DNA of 64,000 bases from Streptosporangiaceae bacterium. Lineage in GTDB: Bacteria; Actinomycetota; Actinomycetes; Streptosporangiales; Streptosporangiaceae. The notes beneath the pieces are model-generated. The model was not told the origin of the DNA, did not search any database, and saw nothing but the letters and a program-made list of their open reading frames with translations. The stretch covers positions 49,762 to 113,761 of the forward strand of contig JAICYD010000006.1 of assembly GCA_025934375.1 (NCBI GenBank), written 5' to 3'. Shown piece after piece: positions 27,032 through 34,010 of this stretch; the stretch's first letter is position 1, and each line of letters begins with the position of its first letter. The translations under genes and the position numbers were made by a program.

Positions 27032-27842
27032 CGACATCCGGGTCCGCCGCGCCTACGAGGAGCCCGTCCCCCAGGATGGCGCTCGCGTGCTCGTGGACCG
27101 GAGGAACCTCGGCCTGAGCCAGGCCGCGGTCCTCGCCGCGGTGCTCCGCCAGGCCCCGTAACTCGCTCGCGGCCAGCCACGCGACGCACAGGCCCGGCTC
27201 CGCGAACGGCTCTAGCCGCTCGGCGGTGACCGGGGCGCGCATCCGGGCCAGCGTCCCCCGCATCAGCCCCAGGTGCAGCGAGCAGATGACGTCCCGGTGC
27301 CGCAGCGCCACCTCGCGGTAGGGGCAGTGCCGCAGGCGCAGCTGGAACTGGGCGCCGTCCGCCTGCGTCTCCACCGTCGCCGCGAACCCAAGGTCGTCCA
27401 TGATCGCGGTGAACTTCCCGAGCGCGTCCGCGGCGCTGTGCCGCTGGTACGGCGCCGGCTGCTCGGTGAGGTACGCGCCCCACTCCCGCCCGGCTTCCTC
27501 CGCGGACCGGCCTGGGTCGGGCATGACCGCGGCGACCATGCTGGTCAGCATCTCGGCGAGCAGCTCGTAGCGCCGCTGCCCGGACGGGCCGTCCGGGGTC
27601 GCCCGGTAGGCGATCCGGGGCCGCCCTGGCGTGCCCCGGTCTTCGGTGCTCCGGGTGGCCAGCCCCGCGTTCACCAGCGCCTCGAGGTGAAACCGGGCCG
27701 TGTTCGGGTGCAGGCCGGTGTGCTTCGCCACCTCGCGGATGCCGAGCGGGCCGTCCTTGGCGCGCAGCATGCCCAGCACCTCGGCGCGGCTGTGGCCAAG
27801 CGGAGAACTGCCCTCGGGCGCGAGAATCTGGTCGGCATCCAC
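26979..27842 (-). CDS. HTH regulator with C-terminal cysteines (SufR-like architecture)
   Basis: A 287-residue protein. The N-terminal winged HTH (about 20-85: LGIREVAKHTGLHPNTARFHL, then AGLATRSTEDRGTPGRPRI) is of the ArsR/SufR type. The sensory part carries spaced cysteines in RHCPYREV and DVICSLHLG (C-x13-C), plus a third in PGLCVAW. This resembles Fe-S-binding SufR-like regulators. The last ~45 residues overlap the convergent DUF2249 gene and look like an unconserved extension. A GTG start is used; the promoter region just upstream (27843-27880) is AT-rich with a TTATT...AATAA inverted repeat that might be autoregulatory. Confidence 0.75.
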   Translation of the reverse strand: MDADQILAPEGSSPLGHSRAEVLGMLRAKDGPLGIREVAKHTGLHPNTARFHLEALVNAGLATRSTEDRGTPGRPRIAYRATPDGPSGQRRYELLAEMLTSMVAAVMPDPGRSAEEAGREWGAYLTEQPAPYQRHSAADALGKFTAIMDDLGFAATVETQADGAQFQLRLRHCPYREVALRHRDVICSLHLGLMRGTLARMRAPVTAERLEPFAEPGLCVAWLAASELRGLAEHRGEDRGLAQAEVPPVHEHASAILGDGLLVGAADPDVVSRHGRPRRGFQGRWSA

Positions 27843-27936
27843 GCGGGTTATTTTATATGAGTAATAATCGTAGAAACCCGGCTTGCCCGCACCGATGCGA
27901 GCAGGCGCGGCCCCTCAGGCCCGGAAGGCGAACACG

Positions 27937-28113
27937 ATGAACAGTGAGCATCCCGCCGGAAGCGAGCCCACCGGGGACCCGGAGGCCTTCGCCGAGGGCG
28001 GTGACCCAGTCTGCTGGGCGCACCTGGTCTGCCCCGAGTGCGGGGCCATCGTCAGCGAGGGGCATCGTCTAGGTTGCGAATCGGCTGCCCTGGCCGACGA
28101 TCACGACCACTGA
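27937..28113 (+). CDS. Small Cys-rich protein, possible zinc ribbon
   Basis: A 58-residue protein with CWAHLVCPECGAIVSEGH followed by LGC: a CxxC pair plus two more Cys and a His, suited to one zinc. The acidic N-terminus (EPTGDPEAFAEGGD) and His/Asp tail are simple. Small proteins with this V-C-P-x-C-G pattern are frequent hypotheticals in actinomycetes. ATG 27937 follows GGAAGGCG; the frame is also open upstream to 27883. Function unknown. Confidence 0.6.
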   Translation: MNSEHPAGSEPTGDPEAFAEGGDPVCWAHLVCPECGAIVSEGHRLGCESAALADDHDH

Positions 28114-28228
28114 CCAGGCCTGCCGACCTGCGAAGATGCACTTTTTCGGCCCTCGATAGGCATCCCTTGCGGTGTAAGGGGTCCCGTTGGGGGAAGACGG
28201 AGGCTACCCGCATCAAAGGAGGCGAGAC

Positions 28229-28423
28229 ATGGGCTTCATGGATAAGCTTCGCAATAGGTTCCAGATGGGCAAGGGCCGGGCCAAGGAGAAGACCGGCCGG
28301 GCCGTCGGCAACCCTTACCTGGAGACCAAGGGCGAGGCCGAGCGCGCCGGCGGCGCCACCCGGCAGGTCGGCGAGCAGGTCAAGGACGCCGGCAAGAACG
28401 CACGCGACGCGTTCAAGAAGTAA
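28229..28423 (+). CDS. CsbD-family stress protein
   Basis: A 64-residue, charged, helical protein of the CsbD type (GKGRAKEKTGRAVGNPYLET with a second similar helix). Such proteins are among the most abundant general-stress products, function unknown. AAAGGAGG at 28215-28222 sets the start at ATG 28229. A strong stem-loop (28434-28469) ends the transcript, so it is probably monocistronic. Confidence 0.85.
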   Translation: MGFMDKLRNRFQMGKGRAKEKTGRAVGNPYLETKGEAERAGGATRQVGEQVKDAGKNARDAFKK

Positions 28424-28433
28424 GCCGCGATCG

Positions 28434-28469
28434 CCCCGCCCGCGCGCCAGTCGGGTAGCGCGGGCGGGG
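28434..28469 (+). terminator. GC-rich stem-loop terminator after csbD-like gene
   Basis: Perfect 12-bp stem CCCCGCCCGCGC/GCGCGGGCGGGG with a 12-nt loop, 11 nt after the stop codon. No T-run follows, as is common in actinomycetes. Confidence 0.7.
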
Positions 28470-28534
28470 TAACGGGCCACGGGGGTGGCCAAAGCTGCCC
28501 AGCCGGCCCATCCGGCTCGGCGACGCCCAGCCAG

Positions 28535-28618
28535 GTTCCGACCACGCCGGCCCCTGGCCCGACCACGCCGGCCCCCGTCCCGACCACGGCGGCCCATGCC
28601 TCGACCACGCCCGCGACG
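28535..28618. repeat. Four degenerate 21-bp tandem units between csbD and the holin gene
   Basis: Units starting at 28535, 28556, 28577 and 28598 share the core CGACCACGCCGGCCC with one to a few changes each. The 21-bp period would preserve a reading frame, and the minus strand does encode short W-S-G-x-G-P-A repeats, but no credible gene covers it. The rest of this 296-bp gap holds the terminator and the ribosome site of the next gene. Confidence 0.6.
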
Positions 28619-28719
28619 GCCCCGTTACCCCGCTCCCGAACGGACGGCACACCTGCCCGGTGTTTAAATCCGAAAGCACGGGTAGCTCCAGCCTTCATTC
28701 AGATGGAGGAAACAGCGTC

Positions 28720-29139
28720 ATGAATCAGATGAATGGCGCGGGCAAGACGGCCATCCATGAGCGGTCCACCGGGGAACTGGTCAAGCTGCTCACTGAGCAG
28801 GTCTCCGTGCTCGTGCGCGACGAGCTTAAGCTGGCTCAGCTCGAAATGACCCGCAAGGGCAAGGAAGCCGGATCGGGCATCGGAATGATGGGCGGCGGCG
28901 GGCTGATCGCCTTGTACGGGGTCGCCTGCCTGATCGCCTGCGCGGTCATCGCCATCAGCCACGCGATCGCCGCCTGGCTGGCGGCCCTCATCGTCGGCGT
29001 GGCCCTGCTGGTCATCGCGGGCATCGTCGCCGCGGTCGGCCGCGGCCGGATGCGCCGGGCATCGCCGGCGATGCCCACCGAAGCGGTCGACAGCATCAAG
29101 ACCGACGTCGAGCAGATCAAGGAAAGGGCGCGACGGTAA
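28720..29139 (+). CDS. Holin-superfamily (Phage_holin_3_6-like) membrane protein
   Basis: A 139-residue protein with an amphipathic N-terminal helix (STGELVKLLTEQVSVLVRDE), two adjacent hydrophobic helices (about 50-75 and 82-105) and a charged C-terminal helix. The actinobacterial members of this holin-like family are chromosomal envelope proteins, not phage lysis genes, and typically stand before DUF3618 and DUF4235 genes, as here. GGAGGA at 28705-28710 sets ATG 28720. Confidence 0.82.
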   Translation: MNQMNGAGKTAIHERSTGELVKLLTEQVSVLVRDELKLAQLEMTRKGKEAGSGIGMMGGGGLIALYGVACLIACAVIAISHAIAAWLAALIVGVALLVIAGIVAAVGRGRMRRASPAMPTEAVDSIKTDVEQIKERARR

Positions 29140-29375
29140 TGGCCGATGCTCCTGACACCCGCCAGCTGAAGGCGGAAATCGAACAGGCCAGGGAACGACT
29201 CGGCGCCACGGTGGAGCAACTGGCCGCCAAGGCGGACGTGAAGAGCCGGGCGCGGGCCAAGGCGACCGACGTCGCCGGGCGGGCCAGCGACTACTGGCTG
29301 CCGCTGTCCCTGGGCGCCGTCGGCGCCGTGATGCTGGTCACCGCCTACCTGGCCTGGCACTGGAGCAAGCGGTGA
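29139..29375 (+). CDS. DUF3618 protein
   Basis: A 78-residue protein with an N-terminal charged helix (IEQARERLGATVEQLAAKAD, the DUF3618 hallmark) and one C-terminal membrane helix (about 50-74). Start and previous stop overlap in TAATG. Middle gene of the holin-like/DUF3618/DUF4235 operon; function unknown, probably envelope-associated. Confidence 0.85.
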   Translation: MADAPDTRQLKAEIEQARERLGATVEQLAAKADVKSRARAKATDVAGRASDYWLPLSLGAVGAVMLVTAYLAWHWSKR

Positions 29376-29677
29376 TCAAGGCGTTCCACAAGCTGGTGAG
29401 CCTGGTGGTCAGCGTGCTCGGCGGCATGCTCGCCGGGGCCATCTTCAAGCGGGTATGGCGGCTCACCGCGGGCGAGGATGAGGCGCCGAAGGCCACCGAC
29501 GCCCGCCGAGGGTGGAGCGAGGTGCTGGTGGCCGCCGCGCTCCAGGGCGCGATCTTCGCGCTGGTCAAGGCGGCCCTCGACCGGGGGACCGCCCACGGCA
29601 CCCATAAGCTGACCGGCGTCTGGCCAGGAGAGGGCACCGAGCCGGGAAAGGCTGAGCCGGGCAAGTCCGAAGCCTAA
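29372..29677 (+). CDS. DUF4235 protein
   Basis: A 101-residue protein with a glycine-rich N-terminal membrane helix (VSLVVSVLGGMLAGAIFKRVW), a short acidic linker and a second hydrophobic stretch (EVLVAAALQGAIFALVKAAL), the layout of DUF4235. GTG 29372 overlaps the previous stop by 4 nt. Last gene of the trio. Confidence 0.85.
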   Translation: MIKAFHKLVSLVVSVLGGMLAGAIFKRVWRLTAGEDEAPKATDARRGWSEVLVAAALQGAIFALVKAALDRGTAHGTHKLTGVWPGEGTEPGKAEPGKSEA

Positions 29678-29734
29678 CCGGCGGAGCGGCCGGCCAGCGC
29701 GCCGCGGCCGAATGCGCGGCGGTACGGTCGGGCT

Positions 29735-30553
29735 ATGACGACCCAGACGGAAAAGGCCGCGCGGTTCCTCGAGCTGCACCAGCCTGGAAGCCCGCTGCTG
29801 ATGCCGAACGCATGGGACCAGGGAACGGCGAAGATACTCACCCACCTGGGTTTCCAGGCTCTCGCCACCACGAGCTCCGGGTTCGCCGCGACCCTGGGCC
29901 GCCTCGACGGCGCGGTGAGCCGGGACGAGGCCCTGGCGCACTCCGCCGCCATCGTTGCCGCCAGCGACGTTCCGGTCTCCGCCGACCTGGAGAACTGCTT
30001 CGCCGATGATCCCGGCGGCGTCGGCGAGACGGTTGCCCTCGCCGTGCGGACGGGGCTGGCGGGCTGTTCGATCGAGGACTTCACCGGGGACAAGGAGCAG
30101 CCCATCTACGACATCGGGCTGGCCGCCGAGCGGGTCGCCGCCGCGGCCGAGGCCGCCCATTCCGGAGCCGTGCGCCTGGTCATCACCGCCCGGGCCGAGA
30201 ACTTCCTGCACGGGCGCCCGGACCTGGCCGACACGATCGCCCGGTTGCAGGCGTACCAGGCGGCGGGCGCTGACGTGTTGTATGCCCCCGGCCTGAGCAG
30301 CCTGGCCGATATCCGGCAGGTGGTCACGGCGCTGGACCGTCCGGTGAACGTGATCGCCAGGGTCGGCGCCCCGTCGGTCAGCGAGCTCGCGGAGGCCGGC
30401 GTTAGCCGGGTCTCGGTCGGCGGCGCATTCGCCTACGCCGCCCTCGGCGCGCTCGTCGAGGCGGCGACCGAGTTCCGCGACCACGGCACCTACGGCTACC
30501 TGCGCGTCACCGCGACCGGCCGGCAAGCCGTCCTCGACGCCCTGTCGGGCTGA
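29735..30553 (+). CDS. Isocitrate lyase/PEP mutase family enzyme
   Basis: TIM-barrel enzyme of 272 residues acting on C-C or C-P bonds of 2-oxo/hydroxy acids. Conserved parts include PNAWDQGTAKIL, a TSSGFAATLG loop, the Mg-binding area VSADLENCFADDPGG (in place of the more common D-x-E-N-G-Y) and SIEDF. The later RAENFLHGRPDL and YAPGLSS segments are typical of the methylisocitrate-lyase-like oxaloacetate decarboxylase subgroup. It stands alone between the envelope trio and a convergent gene; substrate undetermined. Confidence 0.85.
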   Translation: MTTQTEKAARFLELHQPGSPLLMPNAWDQGTAKILTHLGFQALATTSSGFAATLGRLDGAVSRDEALAHSAAIVAASDVPVSADLENCFADDPGGVGETVALAVRTGLAGCSIEDFTGDKEQPIYDIGLAAERVAAAAEAAHSGAVRLVITARAENFLHGRPDLADTIARLQAYQAAGADVLYAPGLSSLADIRQVVTALDRPVNVIARVGAPSVSELAEAGVSRVSVGGAFAYAALGALVEAATEFRDHGTYGYLRVTATGRQAVLDALSG

Positions 30554-30577
30554 TCCGCGAACTGATCCGCGAGCCGC

Positions 30578-31396
30578 TCAGGCGAATCTCGGGCAGGGCA
30601 GGCGGCGGCGGATCAGGCGGGCGGCCTTGCGCGCTGACCGGCCGTCGCCCCCGTCCGAATGGCTACCCGCCAGCACGCCGACGGCGTACTCGGCCGACTC
30701 GCGGACCCGGGCCTCCCAGGTGCCCGCCCAGGAGTCCTGGTCATCGCGCGAACCGGTGCCCCGGGTGCCTCCAGTGGCCCTAATGTCCTCGGGGGCTTCA
30801 GTGTCCTCAGTGGCTTCAGTGTCCGCGGGAGCTCCAGGGCCGGCAGAGGCCCCGGTGCCCTCGGCCCGGGCGGCCTCCGCCGCCGCGCCGACGGCGGAGG
30901 CCGCGGCAAGCGCGAGCCGCTGCGTGCGGGTGGCCTCTCGCCAGCGGGCCAGGGCGCCGAGCGCGCGGCTGCTGGTGAAAGACGCCGGGCGGCTGCGCGG
31001 CGCGGACCGCAGCAGCATCCGCGCCCGGGCGCCTTCCTCGGCCGCCCTGGTGGCCGCCCCGTCCGCCAGGTCCAGGGCGGCGCGCTCGGCGGCCAGCAGG
31101 TCCTCCAGGCTGGCTCCGGTTCGCGCCCACGCCTCGGCCGTGCTCGCCGCGGCATCCACGGGGGAGTCCCCGCGCTGGCGGCCCTTTTCGGCGAGCCTCG
31201 TCAGCTCCGCCAGGCACGCGACGACCGCCCGCCGCTCCTGCGCCGTGGTGCACAGCCGGGCCGACAGCCATAGCAGGAACTCGGGCGAGCGGCACGCGTG
31301 CCAGCATGACTCCAGATCGGGAAACGGCCGCGCCCACTCGACGAGTTGCCCGGGCGCCGAAAGCCCCGTCAACCGCTCCTGCAGCTCAGTGGCCAT
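30578..31396 (-). CDS. Unknown protein behind an iron box
   Basis: A 272-residue soluble protein I do not recognise. The N-terminal ~130 residues look folded and helical (SCWHACRSPEFLLWLSARLC, then ERRAVVACLAELTRLAEKG), with three Cys in the first ~60 residues. The middle is Ala/Arg-rich, and residues about 185-225 are a low-complexity run (TEDTEAPED-type repeats). The C-terminal ~40 residues look conserved in style again (ARVRESAEYAVGVLAGS...). A well-formed IdeR/DmdR-type box overlaps the promoter just before the ATG, so expression is probably derepressed in iron shortage. Confidence 0.65.
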   Translation of the reverse strand: MATELQERLTGLSAPGQLVEWARPFPDLESCWHACRSPEFLLWLSARLCTTAQERRAVVACLAELTRLAEKGRQRGDSPVDAAASTAEAWARTGASLEDLLAAERAALDLADGAATRAAEEGARARMLLRSAPRSRPASFTSSRALGALARWREATRTQRLALAAASAVGAAAEAARAEGTGASAGPGAPADTEATEDTEAPEDIRATGGTRGTGSRDDQDSWAGTWEARVRESAEYAVGVLAGSHSDGGDGRSARKAARLIRRRLPCPRFA

Positions 31397-31408
31397 GCCT
31401 GAATTGTC

Positions 31409-31427
31409 TTAGGTAAGGCTCACCTAA
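31409..31427 (-). promoter_or_regulatory. Iron box (IdeR/DmdR-type operator)
   Basis: TTAGGTAAGGCTCACCTAA: a 19-bp near-perfect palindrome (8 of 9 arm pairs) matching the known TTAGGTTAGGCTAACCTAA-type consensus. On the minus strand a TTGACT -35-like hexamer overlaps its edge and a GACAAT-like -10 follows, placing the transcript start close to ATG 31396. A bound repressor would block this promoter. Confidence 0.85.
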
Positions 31428-31513
31428 GTCAAGACCTCACTGCGGGCCCCGGTGACCGTCACGCGCGATGGCGCGGGGCGCGGCCGCGCCGTGCCTGGCC
31501 GTCCGGAGTCGTC

Positions 31514-32323
31514 CTACCCGTACAGGCCCGGCCGGCGATCAGCCAGGTAGGTTCCCTTCGCGCGGCCGGGCAGGTCCGCGATAAGGATCTGCTCGCCCTC
31601 GGCGCCGGCCTGCGCGAGGACCTCGCCGTCGGGCCCGCAGATCACGCTGCGCCCGTTGTACCCGAACACGTCGTCGGCGCCGCAGTAGTTCGCGTACACC
31701 ACGCCGCAGCCGTTCTCGCAGGCCCGCGCGCGCACGAGGAACTCCTGGACCTCCTCGCAGCCGGCCATGTTCGCGGTCGGCACCAGCACCGCCTGGGCGC
31801 CGTCGACCGCCAGGCGCCGGACTGCCTCCGGGAACTCCACGTCGTAGCAGATCAAGATGCCGACCCGGGCGCCGTCGAAGTCGAACGCCATCGGCGGCTG
31901 CGGGTTGGCGACGAACAACGCGCGGTCCAGGTCGCCGAACAGGTGCACCTTGCGGTGCCGCCCGCGGACGGCCCCGTCCGGGCCGACCAGCGTCGCGGCG
32001 TTGTAGGCGTGCCCGCCGGGCGCGCACTCGGGGTGCCCGTAGACGATGCCCAGGCCGTGCCGCCGGGCGATCTCGGCGACGGCCGCCCCGGTCGGGCCAC
32101 CGGCGTCCTCGGCCAGGCGCGCCGCCTCCTCAGGGGTGATGCCATACCCGGAGGTGAACATCTCCGGGGTCACCAGCACCTCGGCCTGGCGCGCGGCGGC
32201 GGCCGCGCCGGCCTCGTCGAGCCGGCGCAGGTTTCCCGCCACGTCCAGCGGCGCGGGCGGGCATTGCCAGGCGGCAACGCGGGTCATGCTCCAGGCACCG
32301 TCGGCGCCCCTGCGCTCGCTCAT
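31514..32323 (-). CDS. davA: Nitrilase-superfamily amidase, probable 5-aminovaleramidase (DavA-like)
   Basis: A 269-residue carbon-nitrogen hydrolase with the full triad: Glu in TPEMFTSGYG, Lys in HRKVHLFGDLD and Cys in LICYDVEFPEA. PTANM and VVYANYCGADD recall, from memory, DavA of Pseudomonas putida, which hydrolyses 5-aminovaleramide to 5-aminovalerate. The strongest support is the neighbour: the gene starts 4 nt after the stop of a lysine 2-monooxygenase-like gene, the DavB-DavA arrangement. The aminotransferase and dehydrogenase that would follow in the pathway are not in the window. ATG 32323 has GGGAGA eight bases upstream. Confidence 0.82.
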   Translation of the reverse strand: MSERRGADGAWSMTRVAAWQCPPAPLDVAGNLRRLDEAGAAAAARQAEVLVTPEMFTSGYGITPEEAARLAEDAGGPTGAAVAEIARRHGLGIVYGHPECAPGGHAYNAATLVGPDGAVRGRHRKVHLFGDLDRALFVANPQPPMAFDFDGARVGILICYDVEFPEAVRRLAVDGAQAVLVPTANMAGCEEVQEFLVRARACENGCGVVYANYCGADDVFGYNGRSVICGPDGEVLAQAGAEGEQILIADLPGRAKGTYLADRRPGLYG

Positions 32324-32327
32324 GCCG

Positions 32328-34010
32328 TCAGTCTCCCAGGTCCAGCGGCGCCAGCTTGTCGTAAAGGTCGCCCGGGCCGGGATTATCCGGATGGGATGCC
32401 CCGCCGAAGTGCGTCATGACGCCCCACACGGCGTTGAGCGCGGTCTGCACGGCACCCTCCGCCCACGCGGGGGTGAAGGAGATGTCATCGCCGGCCATGA
32501 ACATGCCGCGCTCGGCGGGCGGCCGCCCGGCTTGCATGAAATGCGAGTACATGCGGTGGTTGTACCGGTAGTGCCCGGGCAGCGCCCCCTTGAACGCGCC
32601 GAGGAAGTCGGGGTCGTCCTCCCAGGAGACCGTCACCGGGTCACCCACGATATGGCTGGCGATGTCGATCCCCGGGTAGATCTTGCCGAGCGCGTCGAGC
32701 GCGAGCTTGACGCGCTGGTCGATGTCGTAGGGCAGCATCTTCAGCGCGTCCGACATCCAGGAGTAAGTCAGGCAGATCACCGCCGGCCGGCCCGGGCCGT
32801 TGTCGAAAAGGTAGGTTCCGCGCGTGAGCCGGTCGGTGAGGGTCATGCCCATCACCGGCAGGCCGGTGAGCGGGTTGACGTCCTTCCAGAACGGCCGGTC
32901 GACCATCACGAACGTCTTGGAGGACTGCATGTAGCGCGTGCGGTCCAGCGCCATCCACAGCTGCTGGGAGAACAGGGACTCATCGCATTCGATCTGGGTT
33001 GTCAGCAGCCAGCTGTGACAAGTGGCCAGGACCGCGCCGTAGGCCCCGCTGGCGCCCCAGCGATCCCGGATGACGAGCAGGCCATCGCCGCCCCGGCCGA
33101 TGGCCGCGACTCCGGCCCGCGGTACGCCTCCGTGCAGGCTCGCCAGGGTGGTGCCGGCCGGCCACGGGCTGCGCTCGCTGACGGGCAGCGTCCACAGCCG
33201 GCGCGGCAGCTGCTCGGCGCCGCCGACGACCAGCTGCTGGTTGGTGTCGCAGTTCGTGACCACGACCCGCAAGATCTCCAGCATCGAGTTCGGGAAGTCA
33301 GAGTCCCACCCGCCGGTGCCGAAGCCGACCAGCCCGAACAACTCGCGGTGCCGGAACGGCAGCTTGGAGAACGCCTGAGACGTGGCGACGAAATCATAAA
33401 AGCTGCGGCCATCCCACAGCGGGACGAGCGCGTCCCATCGTTGCTTCAGCGTTTCGACATCGCGGGCGCGGATCGCGTTCTGCAGTTCCGCGAAGCCGAT
33501 CTCCTCTAGGGCCTCATCCCAGGCGCGCGCCACTTCCGTGAACTCCGGGGGCAGTTCCGCGAGGGTGCGTCCGTGGTAGGTCTGCCCGCCGATATCGACG
33601 ACGGTGCTGCCGGCGGCCTCGGTGAGCGGGTTCGGGAAGGGCACGCAGGTGAGGCCGAGGCGGCGCGCGTAGTGGAAGAACGACGTGCCCGAGACCGGGA
33701 ACCGCATGCCGCCGAGCTCGGCGATGACCCCGTCGGCCCCCGCGAACTCGTGCGAGCGCAGCCGCCCGCCGATTCGCGAGCGCTCGTAGACGACCGGCCG
33801 CAGCCCGAGCTCCATGAGCTCATAGGCGGCGACCATCCCGGCCAGCCCGGCCCCGACGACCGCGACGGGGGCTTCCCGCGCCGAGCCCGGGACCGTGCCG
33901 AGCCCCGCCGGGTGGGCCAGCCAGTCGTCGTAGGCGAAGGGGAAGTCAGGGCCGAACACGGTGACCGGCTCCGGCCGCCGCCCCTCGGGCACTGGATGGG
34001 TCATGCTCAT
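32328..34010 (-). CDS. davB: Flavin amine oxidase, probable L-lysine 2-monooxygenase (DavB-like)
   Basis: A 560-residue FAD enzyme that would convert L-lysine with O2 to 5-aminovaleramide and CO2. The Rossmann motif is VAVVGAGLAGMVAAYELMEL, followed by GGRLRSHEF and ELGGMRFPVS. Long stretches recall DavB of P. putida (FGPDFPFAYDDWLAHPAGLG near the start, RTRYMQSSKTFVMVDRPFWK, GALPGHYRYNHRMYSHFMQ), and the length is the same. The start is ATG 34010, overlapping the upstream oxidoreductase stop by 4 nt; the open frame beyond it (to 34169) lies antisense within that gene and is Arg-rich. Tryptophan 2-monooxygenase is the main alternative. Confidence 0.85.
   Translation of the reverse strand: MSMTHPVPEGRRPEPVTVFGPDFPFAYDDWLAHPAGLGTVPGSAREAPVAVVGAGLAGMVAAYELMELGLRPVVYERSRIGGRLRSHEFAGADGVIAELGGMRFPVSGTSFFHYARRLGLTCVPFPNPLTEAAGSTVVDIGGQTYHGRTLAELPPEFTEVARAWDEALEEIGFAELQNAIRARDVETLKQRWDALVPLWDGRSFYDFVATSQAFSKLPFRHRELFGLVGFGTGGWDSDFPNSMLEILRVVVTNCDTNQQLVVGGAEQLPRRLWTLPVSERSPWPAGTTLASLHGGVPRAGVAAIGRGGDGLLVIRDRWGASGAYGAVLATCHSWLLTTQIECDESLFSQQLWMALDRTRYMQSSKTFVMVDRPFWKDVNPLTGLPVMGMTLTDRLTRGTYLFDNGPGRPAVICLTYSWMSDALKMLPYDIDQRVKLALDALGKIYPGIDIASHIVGDPVTVSWEDDPDFLGAFKGALPGHYRYNHRMYSHFMQAGRPPAERGMFMAGDDISFTPAWAEGAVQTALNAVWGVMTHFGGASHPDNPGPGDLYDKLAPLDLGD

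Noticed and set aside
28315..28698. Minus-strand frames over the 21-bp tandem repeats (GPAWSG-type)
   Set aside because: Repeat-driven low-complexity translation antisense to csbD; no start context.
28720..29677. Prophage lysis module
   Set aside because: The holin-like gene is part of the common actinobacterial holin/DUF3618/DUF4235 set; no phage genes nearby.
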